From Vitellaria paradoxa (taxonomy: Eukaryota > Streptophyta > Magnoliopsida > Ericales > Sapotaceae), in contig CM034240.1 in assembly GCA_019916065.1 (NCBI GenBank), positions 38,801,389 through 38,865,388 on the forward strand: a stretch of 64,000 nt of DNA, given 5' to 3'. Every line of letters begins with the position of its first letter. The stretch's first letter is position 1. Below the pieces are notes generated by a model. That model made no database searches, was not told the DNA's origin, and saw only the letters and a list, made by a program, of their open reading frames with translations. Positions 1-11,737 of the stretch are shown here, piece by piece. The position numbers and the translations under genes were made by a program.

Positions 1-563
1 AATTATAAAATTTTATAAATCGTAGTCTTGAAATTGATGAAAGGTGTAAAAAATAAGAAAAAGTTAAAAGTTTTTATTTCAAGTCGACTTGTTTTCATAA
101 AATTTATTTATACTATTAATGTTTTGATTTAGAAACCATTTATGTGCTTTTAGTAAGGTGTGATATCTCATGTTAATATTTTTTTTTTTTTGGTGTGTTT
201 TGGAGTTTTAAAAAATTATAAAATTTTATAAATTGTAATTTCAAAATTGACGAAAGGTGTAAAAAGTTGAAAAAAATGTGGAGTTGTTTTTTTTTTTTTT
301 TGAAGTTTTATGATTTTTTTTGGGAACTCCAAATGTAATATTTTTCAATGGTTGAGATGAGATGGGATTGGTCTTCTAATTATCTGTCTTATTTATTTAT
401 ACGATTTTTATTCTAGTAGGATGCTTTTTATTAATATTTTGTTTTATTTACTAATTTTTTTTTTAGTTTGGTGAGTTGGGGGTTGATTTTGTATTTAATT
501 ATCTGATTGGCATATACTTCAAGCTTATATTAAATAAAAGTGATGATAGATGATAATTCCTAT
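1..563. other. AT-rich intergenic segment with a direct repeat
   Basis: No gene is visible. A stretch of about 57 bases near the start (1-57) recurs in imperfect form at about 214-270, sharing a core of alternating A/T runs followed by GAAAGGTGTAAAAA. Long T runs surround the second copy. This looks like transposon debris, but I cannot assign it to a family. Confidence 0.5.
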
Positions 564-2166
564 TGTCCCAAATAGCAACACTAGAGGAGGATGAATAGGA
601 TTGCTTAAAAAATTTACAAATAAAAATTTCAACCCTAAAATAAATATATTAAAATGAAAAGGATAATCAAATATAAAAAGTACCAAAAAAATTATTCAAC
701 ATTTGTGGATAAAGAATGAGTGTTAATGTTTGTAATAAATATAAAGAGAAGGGAGAAGAAGCAAACACAATCGATTTATAGTTGTTCGGCTTCAATGTTT
801 TCTACGTCCATTCCCTAAGGTTTTTCTTGAGATTTTTTCACTATTCTTTGAAGAGCTTATTACACACTAGCTTTCCAAGGTGCTAGGAACCTTTTCCAAG
901 TAATTTTATCTCCAAATCACTCACACAAGTCTCTCTCAAAGAAAGTCTATTGTTTTGGTTCTAACACTTGAACCAAAACCAACAAGAGCTCACCTAACTC
1001 TCACAAATTAAAAGGGCTTTAAATTTTCATTTCTTACAACAACAATGATGAATTTAAAACTCAATCAAATAAAGAAGAAACTCTTACAAGTTGAATATGA
1101 AAGATGAGGTACAGGTGTGGGAAGAAATCACTCTATGTTTGCAAAGTTATAGAATTTCTTGTATCTCTTTGTAAGCATTTCTTTCTTGCATTCATCATTC
1201 GCTTGAATTTGAATTTGAGGCTCTAGTTATAGATGAAAATCTCCAAATGGCCGTTACTAAGTGAAAAGACACTTTTGCCCTTGAAAGAAGTTGAATTTCC
1301 TTGCTTCCAATGGTGTCTTTCAGTTTCAGGTTTTCTAAGATACATTTGTGATTGTTTTTCACCCATATAACATCCAAATTTGACATTGGCTCAGAAAAAA
1401 GACTTTGTAGATATATAAGTTAGCTATTACATGTCAAAATTTGAGCTTCATCCAATGGTTAGATAGTCAGATATGGCTTCTAAATCAAGACTAGCTTCTG
1501 ATAGCTTTTTCTGACATTCTGAATCTGTGTTTCTAGTTTAAGCTTCTGTTTCACCATGATACTTTTAGAATTAGAAGAAATGTAAACTACAAAAGTTGTA
1601 GCTTTGTGAATCTTCTTTTCACACACCAAAAATCAGAATTTTTAAAGTTCTAGAGTATGAGTTATGTCTCAAAAGCTAAAACTAGCTCCAAAATTCAGAA
1701 TTAAAATCTTTTCTGTAATAACTAATATTTCAACCCATTTTGTGATATCTTAACTTCAGATCCACAAAAATTTCCCTTCAGTAAAGTTGTAGATATGAAA
1801 GTCTAGTTTACTATATTAAAATGTCACCAAAATTGAATCATTAGATCTTAAGATATTATCTATATACTAACATGTGTCTGATTTCTCTGTTCATCCAAGT
1901 TAATCTCTAGTTCAAAATCTTCATCTTACTTTGGTTTTTATTACTCAGAGCTTTCAAATTCCTTTATTCCTTCATCCAAATTATGTGAAAATATCTGAAA
2001 AATAATATCAATCTCTTTCAACTATATTGTTTTGAATCTATCAAATTAAAATGAATTGTAACATTTCATACAATATCTCTTTGAAAATTAATTGTGAAAA
2101 TTTAATTCAATGTTTGCTATCATCAAAATCAATTATAAAACTAACTTTATAAACCTTGGGCCAACA
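564..2166 (-). mobile_element. Putative solo LTR (copia/SIRE-like), about 1.6 kb
   Basis: On the - strand the segment starts TGTTGGCCCAAGG and ends GGGACA, so it has TG...CA ends. Near its left edge is an ACTAGAGGAGGATGAATAGG segment of the kind common in large plant copia LTRs (established knowledge, recalled from memory). No coding sequence is present. The flanking five bases (559-563 CCTAT, 2167-2171 ATCCC) do not form a convincing target duplication. The call therefore rests on the end motifs and internal resemblance only. It ends 35 bases before the next copia element. It could also be a fragment of a longer element. Confidence 0.4.
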
Positions 2167-2201
2167 ATCCCTTATCCCTATGAGTTCAAGGATGTGTGTC
2201 T

Positions 2202-2594
2202 TGTTAGAATATCCACACCATGGGAAGGCCAATGGTTTCTTTTCGAAGCTTGAAGAACCTGCTAGAAGAAAAAGCTCAAAAGGCTTTTCTAAAACTCTAA
2301 AGAAGGAAACTAAAAGGACAAGAAGATGAAAGGTCAAAAGTCATGTTTGATCCTTTCCTATTCTTATGTCCTGTTCTTCCATCCCTCGTGTATAAGTAGA
2401 TATAAAGGGTGAAGTGTGAAGTCATGCAAGGCAGAAAGTGTTAGAGTGGTAGAGAGAGAGAGAGTTTGAGTTATGTGTATTTCTTTGTAATATTTTAATT
2501 TTATTAATGAAATTCCTCTATCGTGAACATAGGCGTTTGCCGAACCACATTAAATTTCTAGTGTTCTTTGTTTGGTTTAATTTTATTCCTAACA
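2202..2594 (+). repeat. 5' LTR of the copia element
   Basis: This is a 393-base repeat beginning TGTTAGAATATCCACACC and ending ATTCCTAACA, matching 7860-8267. It has a possible promoter TATA segment near 2390-2405 and an AT-rich polyadenylation-like stretch further on. By eye the two LTRs differ at roughly one base in ten, so the insertion is old. Confidence 0.92.
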
Positions 2595-3300
2595 ATTGGC
2601 ATGGCACTCGTCGAGTGTCTTTGGCATGCTCTTCTGAGGTGATGGAGCACATCTTGGACTTCCTTTGAGCCACGGTTGATGGTGGGAGATGATGACAAAG
2701 GGCATTACCAAGAGGCACGGCAAGCCCCGTAGGTTGCTACAAGCAATGCCACGAGGCGCTGGCGAGGCGCGTGGCTTGCCAAGCACATAGCCAAGGGGCA
2801 TACCAGCCGCGCGGTATTTGAGAACAATGAAAAGGTATCCAAGAGCAATGCAAAGCAAAGAGGCGTGTCAATTGAAATGCCATGGGGCATGGCCAACCTA
2901 GTCAGTGGCTGAGAGCAATGTAATGGGGCATGTCACGCTCATTGGTAAGGGGCATGGCCAAGCCCCATCTATGTCGAAGAGCAATGTATAGAGGCATGGC
3001 AAGCTGTTGGACATGTTAAGCACAGTGCTAGGGGGGTCGAGGCTTGGGCTGAGGCATGCACCCACCAGAGATAACAATGCTCAGAATTGATTGTTATCCC
3101 TTTCGTGAGTGGTTAGTTTGTGGCATGGGTAAGCTTTGGGCTTCATTTGGGCTATGGGCAGCTTGATGAATTATTAAGCTCGAAGTGTCCTCAGTTAAGT
3201 TTGTAGCTAATTTGATCTGAAGCACGTCTGCCAAAATCACTACCCGTTCTGCCAAAGCTATGTCCGAAAATAATTGCATAGAACGTTTGTGGGATGAAGA
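2595..3300 (+). repeat. Degenerate GGGGCATGGC short-repeat tract in the copia leader
   Basis: Between the 5' LTR and gag, variants of GGGGCATGGC or AGAGGCATGGC recur at irregular spacing, often alternating with AGAGCAATG. The tract is much more GC-rich than the rest of the window. Short open frames on both strands here follow from the repetition and lack of stops and match no protein I recognise. It probably arose by expansion of a short motif in the untranslated leader. Confidence 0.7.
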
Positions 3301-3489
3301 GTCTAGGAATTAATTTTTTCTAGAATTATACTATAAGTAAAACGTATCCAGAATACTTTTGGTATGTAGCTAAAGTGGATTGACATCACTCTATCCATAG
3401 TAGAGATTCATATTCGAGTCCCAGGGAGTGCAAAATTCTTTTCCCAAAATTCTTTTACCTTTTTCCCTTAAAAAGGTAAGTTGAAATCA

Positions 3490-3780
3490 CATCCACGGCA
3501 CTAGACACACTGCCACATCATTTGGAGGTGCCACATCAGCATACACATGTACGGAAACCACTGTATCATTCGACAGAGCACCACATTAGGCAGCAGACCA
3601 CCACCTCAGCCATGAGGTGCCACGTCAGCAAAAGAGACTGCACGTTAGCAGCCTAATAGTGCCACGTCATCCAAGGGAGTTACCACATCAGTAGACAGTA
3701 CCATATCAACCACGTCAGCGGGCAAGTAAGTGCCACATCAGCCCTGAGATTGCCACATCAGCGTTGATCGTTGACCAAGT
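3490..3780 (+). repeat. GCCACATCAGC short-repeat tract in the copia leader
   Basis: About a dozen copies of a motif near GCCACATCAGC or GCCACGTCAGC occur within 300 bases at irregular spacing, separated by short variable segments. It lies between the GGGGCATGGC tract and gag, so it is also part of the element's leader. No coding function is visible. Confidence 0.75.
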
Positions 3781-4065
3781 TTTCGACGTCCTGGATCCAA
3801 CCGTTATGTCTGTTTTACAAAATTTTTCCTCTAAATTAAAGAAATAGAGGATTCAAGCAGCTGTATGATTAAGTTGACATCCACAAATTACTCCATATAG
3901 AAACTGAAAATGGAGGATCCCCTATATTGCAAAGATTTAATCATTCCAATTGAATTTAAAAATGTTAAACTAGCTAATATAAATGAAGATTAATGGAAGC
4001 AAACAATTAGAAAGACTGTTGGTATAATTTGACAATAGATCGACATCAATGTTTTTCACCATGTT

Positions 4066-4660
4066 TTTCAGGCGATAGATGCATACATTCTCTGGAAGAA
4101 GTTGGAAAATATGGACGAGCAGAAGACTAGTCACGACAAGGCTTTTCTGATAAATAGACCGGTAAACTTAAAATACAAAAACGGAAGTTCGATTTCTAAA
4201 GACATGAGCAACTTCCAAAACTTTGTAAGCCAGTTAGCTGCAGTTGAAAAGAATATTGATTATGAGTTGCAGGCCTTATTACTTCAGGGTCTCTTCTTGA
4301 TAGCTGGGAGACACTAGTCGTGTCACTCAGTAATTCTGCTCCAAAAGGGATAATTACTATGGCCATGGTATAAGATGCCCTGTTCAATGAATATGCAAGG
4401 CGGAAGGAGTCTAATTCATAATAGACTCGTACCTTTGTCATGGAGAACGTAAGCCAAGGTCGTGGAATAGGAAGGAGCAGGACCAAATCTAACATGAACG
4501 TAATGATCGTAGTAGAACCAAAGGTAGAAGTTAGTTAAGATCTATAATCAAGTGCTACCATTATGGCCAGGAAGATCACTTGAAGAAAAACTACAAACTA
4601 CTGAAAATGGATCAACAACAACAAAAGAATACACAAAATAAATAAGAAGATAATGGTACC
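4066..4660 (+). pseudogene. Degenerate copia gag
   Basis: The frame reading LWKKLENMDEQKTSHDKAFL, followed by NLKYKNGSSI and DYELQALLLQG, is a typical copia gag core (UBN2-like). A frameshift near 4293-4317 moves the match to another frame (SWETLVVSLSNSAPKG). A zinc-knuckle relic follows at about 4551-4595 and reads C-Y-H-Y-G-Q-E-D-H-L-K-K-N-Y. Its first Cys and His remain, but two Cys positions are Tyr, consistent with G-to-A changes. It cannot encode a functional nucleocapsid. Confidence 0.85.
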
Positions 4661-4697
4661 ACTATTTCTTTACCTGAAGAAGTAGTAGCACTCGCAG

Positions 4698-6000
4698 TTG
4701 GAGGGGAGTAATGTTTCCACTTTGAAGACCCAAGTGCAGAATGGATCATTGATACTATTTGCCTCTTATCATGCTACTACCAGTCAAGACTTCTTTGCTA
4801 CATACAAAATTGGAGACTTTGGTATCATGAAGATAGGCAACACAAACCAATCAAAGATAGTGGGAATAGGCGATGTTAGGATCCACACTAATGTTAGGTG
4901 CATGATCATATTAAAAGATATGAGGCATGTTCCTAATTTGCACCTCAATCCTATCTTTAGTATTGCACTTGATCGACAAGGCTATGTGAACTACTTTGGC
5001 AATGGTAGGTGGAAGCTAACCAAAGGCTCTCTTGTTGTTGCTAAAAGAGATGCTTGCAATTCCTTGTACAAAACTCAAGTGAAGGTAAGTTCCGATAGCT
5101 TAAATGTTATTGAAGGTGAATATTTTTCAAATTTATGGCACCAAAGGCTTGGCCACATGAGTGAGAAGGGTCTTCAAATTTTGGCAAATAAGTCATTAAT
5201 TTCTTTCACCAAAGATACTGCATTGAATCCATGCGAGTACTATTTGTTTGGCAAACATCATAGAGTTTCTTTTAGTTATTCGACAAAGAGAAGAAAAGAA
5301 CTATTGAGCTGAGTTTATTCAGATGTATACGACCCTATTGAGATGGAATCTTTAAGCGGCAACAAGTATTTTGTAACTTTCGTCGATGATGCTTCACGAA
5401 AGGTGTGGGCATATTTGTTAAGAACAAAAGACCAGGTATTCCAGTGTTTCAGAAAATTTCATACCATGGTAGAACGGGAGATGGGAAGATTCTTGAAGTG
5501 TCTTTGAATAGATAATGGCGATGAGTACACTTTAAACGAATTTGAAGCTTATTGTGCTGATTATGTCATTCGTCATGAAAAGACTATACCTGGTGTCACA
5601 GAAAGGATAAATCGCACCATTGTGGAGAAAGTTCGATGTATGCTAATAGTGGCTGATTTGCCTAAGCCATTTTGGAGAGAAGCAATTGACACTGCTTCTT
5701 ATTTAATTAATTGGTCTCCCTCAGTGCTCCTAGGCTTTAATATTCTAAAAAGAATTTAAACTGGTAAAAATACTTCATACTCTTACTTGAAAGTGTTAGG
5801 ATGCAAGGCTTTTGCATATGTGCCTAAGAAGCAAAGATCCAAACTTGATGATAAGGTGCTTTTATGTATCTTTATGTGATACGGAGATGAGCAGTTTGGC
5901 TACAGGCTGTGAGATCCAACAAACAAGAAAATGATCAAAAGTAAAGATGTGGTGGTCTATGAAAACTAGTTTGTAGTAGATTATGAACAGTCATCGCCTA
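4698..6000 (+). pseudogene. Degenerate copia protease and integrase
   Basis: A 204-codon open frame (4698-5312) carries the region after the protease active site (ASYHATT, DFGIMKIGN) and the pre-integrase zinc domain (LWHQRLGHMSEKGLQ). At 4749-4764 the Asp-Thr of the protease active site and the following Ala-Ser are in different frames, and the glycine is lost. In the zinc domain the second Cys of the C-x-x-C pair is Tyr. The integrase core continues with YSDVYDP, DNGDEY and a Glu-containing TERINRTIVEK segment, so the catalytic acidic triad can still be recognised. It is interrupted by stops, including one just before the second Asp. Confidence 0.85.
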
Positions 6001-7804
6001 AAGTTACCAGTATTCCTGATTTTATACCAGATTCTTTCCCCTCACAAGCTGCTACAAATAGGAAAGTACTACCAGAAGGCGAACTAGAAGAAAGAGAAGC
6101 TTTTGAAGTAGAAAATGTTGATCCAGAAGATATTGAGCAGAGGTAGTAGATTTCCCTACCAGAAACAACTGAACCTCTAGATAGAAGATCAACTAGAGAA
6201 ATAAGGCCATCCACTAGATATCCTGCTTTAGAGTACGTACTGGTTACCAATGATGGGGAGCCAGAAAATTTTCAAGAAACACATACTCATAAAGATGCAG
6301 AAAAATGAAAGAAGACAATGCAAAATGAGATGGATTCCTTGCAAAAAAATTATACTTATGAATTGATAAGACTTCCTAAAGGTAAAGGGCATTACAAAAT
6401 AAGTGGGTCTTTAAACTTAAGAAAGATCCTTTTGGAAAGATAATAAAATGTAAGTCTAGGTTAGTTGTCAAAGGCTTTGCACAAAAGCAAAGCATTGACT
6501 TTGATGAAATCTTTTCCCTAGTTATGAAAATGACTTATATTTGAGTAGTACTGGCTTTGGTAGCAAATATGGATGTGGAAGTTGAACAACTACATGTGAA
6601 GATTGTTTTTCTTCTTGGAGACTTGAATGAAGAGATCCATATGAAACAGTAGGAAGGATTTGAAGCAAAGGGGAAAAGCATTTAGTTTGCAAGTTAAAAA
6701 AGAGCTTGTACGGTCTTAAACAAGCTCTTAGACAATGGTATAGGAAGTTCAACTCATTTATGATGAGTCATGGCTACAAACGAATGGAGACAGACCAATG
6801 TGTATATATTCAAAGATTTCTTGATGGCAATTTCATCATCCTGCTATTGTACATTGATGATATACTAATTGGTGGACAAAAATGATGAGATGATTAAAAA
6901 ATTGAAGAAAGAATTGTCAAAGGTCTTCAATATGAAAGATCTAGGCCCAGCTCAACAGATTTTTCGTGATAGGAAGGGAAAGAAGTATGGTTATCACAGC
7001 ATCATTACATTGAATAAGTCCTGAAGAAAATTAACATAAGTGACGCAAAGTCTGTTGGTGTACCACTAGCCAGCCATTTTAAGCTCAATGAGAGCTTGTG
7101 TTCTTTTACGCAAAAAGGAGAAAAAAGAAATGAAAAAAAAAATCCCTTACTGATCTGCAGTCAGAAGTTTGATGTACGCCATGGTATACACCAGACCCAA
7201 TATTGGTTATGCAATTGGTGTCATGAGCAGATTTCTTTCAGATCTAGGAAAAGAACATTAGGATACTATCAAGTGGATTATGAGATACTTGAAGGGTACT
7301 TCCAGATTATGCTTATGTTTTGGAGGTTGTAAGCTAGTCTTGGAAGGATACACAGATACTGATATTGCAGGAGACCTCGATAGTAGAAAAAACACTTTCG
7401 GATAACTATTTGCTTTTGTAGAGGGAGTTATCTCAAGACAATTCAAATTACAAAAATGTGTAGCTTTATCTACTATCGAGGTATAGTACATTGCTGCAGC
7501 AGAAGCTAGCAAGGAAATGCTTTGGTTAAAATGTTTCCTTCAAGAACTAAACCTAAGATAAGAAGATTATGTTGTCTACTGTGACAGTCAAAATGCGTTG
7601 GATCTAAGTAAGAATGCCATGTACCATGCTCACACCAAGCACATTGATGTACGATACCACTGGATAAGAGAAGTGATGGAAGAGCAGCTATTAAAGCTGA
7701 AAAAAGTGCATATTGACACAAAATCTGTAGACATACTAACAAAAGTCGGTACAAGGGAGAAGAATGAATTTTGCCAGAAACTAGTTGACATGAATTTCAT
7801 ATGA
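6001..7804 (+). pseudogene. Degenerate copia reverse transcriptase and RNase H
   Basis: Recognisable blocks include WVFKLKKDPFGKI, KSRLVVKGFAQKQSIDFDE, the polymerase motif YIDDILI (codons from 6850), and RNase H blocks LQKCVALSTIE, YIAAAEASKEMLWLK and YCDSQNALDLSKN. The final stretch (7598-7804) is open and ends EFCQKLVDMNFI, a normal copia C terminus about 55 bases before the 3' LTR. Stops interrupt almost every block, including one in the RNase H motif that normally reads E-A-E-Y. It follows the integrase remnant in the expected copia order. Confidence 0.87.
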
Positions 7805-7859
7805 AAAGCAAGTGATAGAGTTTTTCTTCTCCTATCGGTGTGGTGTGGAAAGGGAGATT

Positions 7860-8267
7860 TGTTAGAATATCCACACCATGGAAATGCTAATAGCTTCATC
7901 TAGAAGCTTGAAGAACCTACTAGAAAAGAAAGCCCAAAAGGCTTTTCTAGAACTTTGAAGAAGAAAACTAAAAGGACAAGAAGACAGAAGGTCAAAGGCC
8001 ATGTTTGATCCTTTCCTATTCTTATGTCTTGATTTTCCTTCCCTCGTGCTTAAATAGATGTAAGAAGTGAAGTGTGAAGTCATGCAAAGCAGAAAGTGGT
8101 AGAGTGGTAGAGAGAGAGAGAGAAGAACAGAAAGAGTTTGAGTTATGTGTATTCATTTGTAATATTCTAATTTTATTAATGAAATTCCTCTATCCATGGA
8201 TGCAGGCATTTGCCAAACCATGTTAAATTTCTGGTGTTCTTTGTTTACTTTAATTTTATTCCTAACA
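7860..8267 (+). repeat. 3' LTR of the copia element
   Basis: This 408-base repeat matches 2202-2594 with the same TGTTAG...CTAACA ends. It is longer mainly because of about 14 extra bases in the purine-rich AGAGAG stretch near 8110-8133. A polypurine tract lies immediately upstream. Confidence 0.92.
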
Positions 8268-9619
8268 TGCCATTGAAAAGGGAAGAGAGAAAGTTAAATA
8301 ATAAGGGAAAATGAAAGTGAAATGGAAACAAATATATTCTAAGTATGAAATTTTGTGAAAAAAAAAGTTTAACATATTAAGAATTACTTTCATCTTTTTT
8401 TACATGTTTAACATAACTAAATATAAATATATATTGAAAATGTTATTATATTTTTTTCTTTTGCCTTTTTCTTTATATTTTTCTATCATCAACATTTTAA
8501 TTTAAGCACACCTTAAAGAATCCACCAGGGAAGAAATGAAAAGGAAAAAACAACGAGCTAAGCTTTTTGTGTCTTTCAATTGTTTGTGCCTTTCAATTGT
8601 GATAAAGGAAGAAAGGTGACATTTTTTTTTTCTTTCTTCCTAACTTATAAATGGGAAGAGAAGGGCAACTAATAAAGCAATTCTATTTGAGCGTGGTCAT
8701 AACTACACTCTCTTTGATAGGCTCCTAGGAAGAGATGAGCCATAACTGTGCACCTAGCAACTCTTATGAGTGTGATCATAACAACACCGTCTCTACCAGG
8801 CTCCTGGGAGGGGTTAAACCATAATTGTGCACTTAGCTAGCAACTCTTATAAGTAGATTTGGCAAAGCTCCTTCAGATGTTGTATTTGATTTATGAAACT
8901 ACTATTGAAAGAAGCTTTAACCTTGCATTTGTGTGAATATTGTCATGCACTAGCGTTTTTTGTTTAATTTTGCATGGCAGCCATGAGAGAGAAAGAGAGA
9001 GAGAAAGAAACTTATCCCATTTAACAGATAACAATATCAAACCTGTGTCACCCCTTCTTTTATTATTCAATTTGAATGACTTTAAGGCCCATAATAATAG
9101 GTAAAAAAGAAAATAATAAAAGAATATATTGTGTATACTTCTCTAAAATAAATAAGTAGCGTTAGGTTTATAATTATAATTGATTAATTAATGAATAAAT
9201 AATGAATTTAAATTTATATTCTTAGACATTGTTTAGGGTGTTATAGAGTATATGATTAAGGGTTTGAAGCCAAAACACAGTAGAATAAAACAATACTATT
9301 ATGAGAAGTCAGAAATAGTGTACGTGATAGAGAGTTTACTAGAAGTTACTAGAAAATATTGACAATTGAGCTGTTGTAGAAAACCTTTCAAGATGACTGC
9401 TGAAAAGTTCGTGGGATGGCCATTGGAAGCCTATAAGAAGATCTGTTCTATTCGAGATTTGAGTTTTATGTTTTGAAAGATATCTCTAAGGAAAGTTTTC
9501 TAATATCCAAGGAGGTTAAACCTCAAAAGAAATGAGTTATATTATTCAAAGAACTAGGAGACCTTAGAATTTTTTTTATCAATCTTATCTAAAATTATAT
9601 TTCCATTAAGCTCCATAAA
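8268..9619. other. Intergenic segment with a diverged tandem duplication at 8691-8853
   Basis: I see no gene. Two adjacent diverged copies of about 80 bases (8691-8768 and 8769-8853) share GGCTCCT, the CCATAA-TTGTGCAC-TAGCAACTCTTAT order and a GTCATAAC start. The remainder is AT-rich. The 9360-9560 stretch has a more balanced composition but no readable frame. Confidence 0.5.
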
Positions 9620-9960
9620 TGTTAGAAGTTGTCCCACATCGACCCATTAAAAAAATTATTCCCCTTATATAAAAGATTGACTTCCCTCACTTAATACCTA
9701 AGTTTTAAGGTTGTGACCTCTACTCTTATATCTTGTTAGGCTTTTTTACATGGTATCAGAGTAGATTTTCAACTAAGTCTCACCACAATCCATGTTGTGC
9801 CTATATTCATGCGGTTCAGTGTGAGGGGGCTACTAGAAGTTGTCCCACATCGGCCTATTAAAAAATTATTTCCTCCATATAAAAGATGAACTTCCTTCAC
9901 TTAACACGTAGGTTTTAAGATCGAGACCCCTACTCTTATATGCTGTTAGGCTTCTTTACA
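9620..9960 (+). mobile_element. TRIM (terminal-repeat retrotransposon in miniature), 341 bp
   Basis: Two terminal direct repeats (9620-9750 and 9831-9960) share AGAAGTTGTCCCACATCG near the start and end in TTTACA. Immediately after the left repeat, TGGTATCAGAGT (9751-9762) matches the initiator-Met tRNA primer-binding site at 11 of 12 bases. GTGAGGGGGC just before the right repeat is the polypurine tract. The interior is only about 80 bases with no coding capacity. A perfect five-base target duplication ATAAA flanks it (9615-9619 and 9961-9965). The right repeat begins TACTAG where the left begins TGTTAG, so its outer TG is mutated. This is a textbook TRIM layout. Confidence 0.93.
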
Positions 9961-9965
9961 ATAAA

Positions 9966-11225
9966 AAAAAGACACCTACTCTTAGGGTGTGGAGCATCCA
10001 TCCATCTTAAAGGAAAAAATCATATGTTTTGAGTGCTTAAAGAAGACTTCTCTTATAAGATTAACTACAATAACAACACATATTCATAAAAAATTGGTGT
10101 TAGTGAATTTTGGATTCAATTTATGGTGGTTTATCCATTTGAAGTTGGTAAGTTGCAAAGGCACGACCAAATTATTTGTACTATAGGATCGTAGATTTAA
10201 TTATATAACTATTGCAAATAATTTTTATCAACTAGAATTATATATTGGATGAGTTTCAGTCCTCCGTACTAGAATCTGAAGTTTTTCTTACCGTTATACT
10301 CATTAATTCATTATGTAATTTTTTTTTTTAACTTTTCTACACTTTTAATTGTTATATTACTTAACTGATTGTTTGAATTACTAACATGTAATTTTTTTTA
10401 AATAATAAAATAAAGAAAAGAGACATAACTTAATTTTCACCCTGGCAATGGATAGGCTTCCTCTTTTTTATCAGTGTTGTTATTGTTGTTGTTTTATTTT
10501 TTTATTTTTATTTTTTATTTTTTAGGTATGTAGACCAGTAACAATAAGTTCATTATGTGACTTGCCGCTTTAGGATAAGTTTAAATATAAAAAAAAGGTA
10601 TTCTGAAACACTTTAAAAATTCTTTAAAACAAGCTAATGCAACATTTTTGAATATTTCTTTTTTAAAGTGTGTGTTAGTGTCTATTTGTTATATATATAC
10701 ATATGTACATTTTTAGGTTTTTACTTGTGACTACCACTTCCATGGTGACCTTTTTGTGAGCGATAGGGTTTTTTTCACGTTTAACTTTTCATAAGCCGCA
10801 AATGCATTATTTATATTTTTTTTTTTTACAATTATGTGATTAAATGGATAAATAATACTACCAGATGAAATTTGAGATTCATATATGTTGATAAATATAT
10901 TATATATAATTGATAAGTAAATAAGATTGTTTTGGAAGTATCAACTATCAAAGATGTGCTACTCAATGATATGGCTTCCTACCCTGGGAGACTCCGCTGT
11001 TTGAATCGTGACAAAGCCAGCGCAAATATAAACTATGCAACTTATTTCTAAAATATGTTGATAAAGAGAATATAATTTTTCTTATTTAAGAAAATAATAA
11101 AAAAGTAATTCCAGCTCGTAATTAACTTAAATGCTTTTGCCTTTCTAAGCAGCAGAGTTATAAAGTTTGCTCTCTTCTTATTAATAGAAAATGTGTGGCA
11201 TTTAAAGGAGTGAAAAAAATAGTGA
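9966..11225. other. AT-rich intergenic segment, no gene seen
   Basis: No frame resembles a protein I recognise. There is a short ATATATAC run near 10690 and many T runs. A stretch at 10975-11030 has a tRNA-box-B-like GTTTGAATCGT and moderate GC, possibly a SINE remnant, but I cannot define its ends. Confidence 0.4.
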
Positions 11226-11475
11226 TATAAACGGGGCAAGTCGGGCTGTGCTGGGCAAGGTTTGAGTCGCCCTACCCTACCCCAAGACTCGTTGTGCGGT
11301 GCATCTCATTTAAATTTTAAAAATTAAAAAAAATAAGCTGGGGCTAATTAGCGTCAAATATTCTTGACCCTAGCCTGACCCAAGTTGACTCGAAGGAGAG
11401 GCAAGCCAGTAGGGGCAAGTGGAACTATGGCTATGTTAGAGTTGGGGCAGGCCCGACCCGACCCATTTTCTGTCA
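11226..11475. repeat. GC-rich repeat with inverted GGGC/GACCCGACCC ends
   Basis: The left end (GGGGCAAGTCGGGCTGTGC) and right end (GGCAGGCCCGACCCGACCC) are roughly inverted relatives around an AT-rich core. Plant genomes carry many short hAT-type elements of this composition. No clean target duplication was found, so the family call is tentative. Confidence 0.4.
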
Positions 11476-11576
11476 ATAATTAAAAAAAAAAGTAGTGAGG
11501 AGGTAATTCGCATAGACTTTCATTTAGGGGTGGTGAATCGTGTTCCAATCTTTGAATTTGTGAATTCAATACTAAT

Positions 11577-11693
11577 AATTAATTTGTAAAGGCTGACTAT
11601 CACACATCGATGGGATAGTTAAAGTGTGTGTGCGGGTTTACAAATCCAAGCATGCAAACCAATTTGAATTGGTTTGTTGAGTCATGGTATTAA

Positions 11694-11737
<44 letters not shown>

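Larger units (their letters stand above)
2202..8267 (+). mobile_element. Degenerate Ty1/copia LTR retrotransposon
   Basis: Two LTRs bounded by TGTTAG and CTAACA enclose remnants in the order gag, protease, integrase, reverse transcriptase, RNase H. Integrase before reverse transcriptase is diagnostic of Ty1/copia rather than Ty3/gypsy. The first bases after the 5' LTR (TTGGCATGGCACTC) are only a poor match to the usual initiator-Met tRNA primer site. A purine-rich tract (GGAAAGGGAGATT, about 7847-7859) precedes the 3' LTR. The outer five bases (TGTCT and TGCCA) agree at three positions, so the target duplication is eroded or lost. Many stops and frameshifts make it non-autonomous. Confidence 0.92.

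Noticed and set aside
3360..3480. Possible SINE in the copia leader (ATTCGAGTCCC box-B-like)
   Set aside because: No box A, tail or target duplication could be found.
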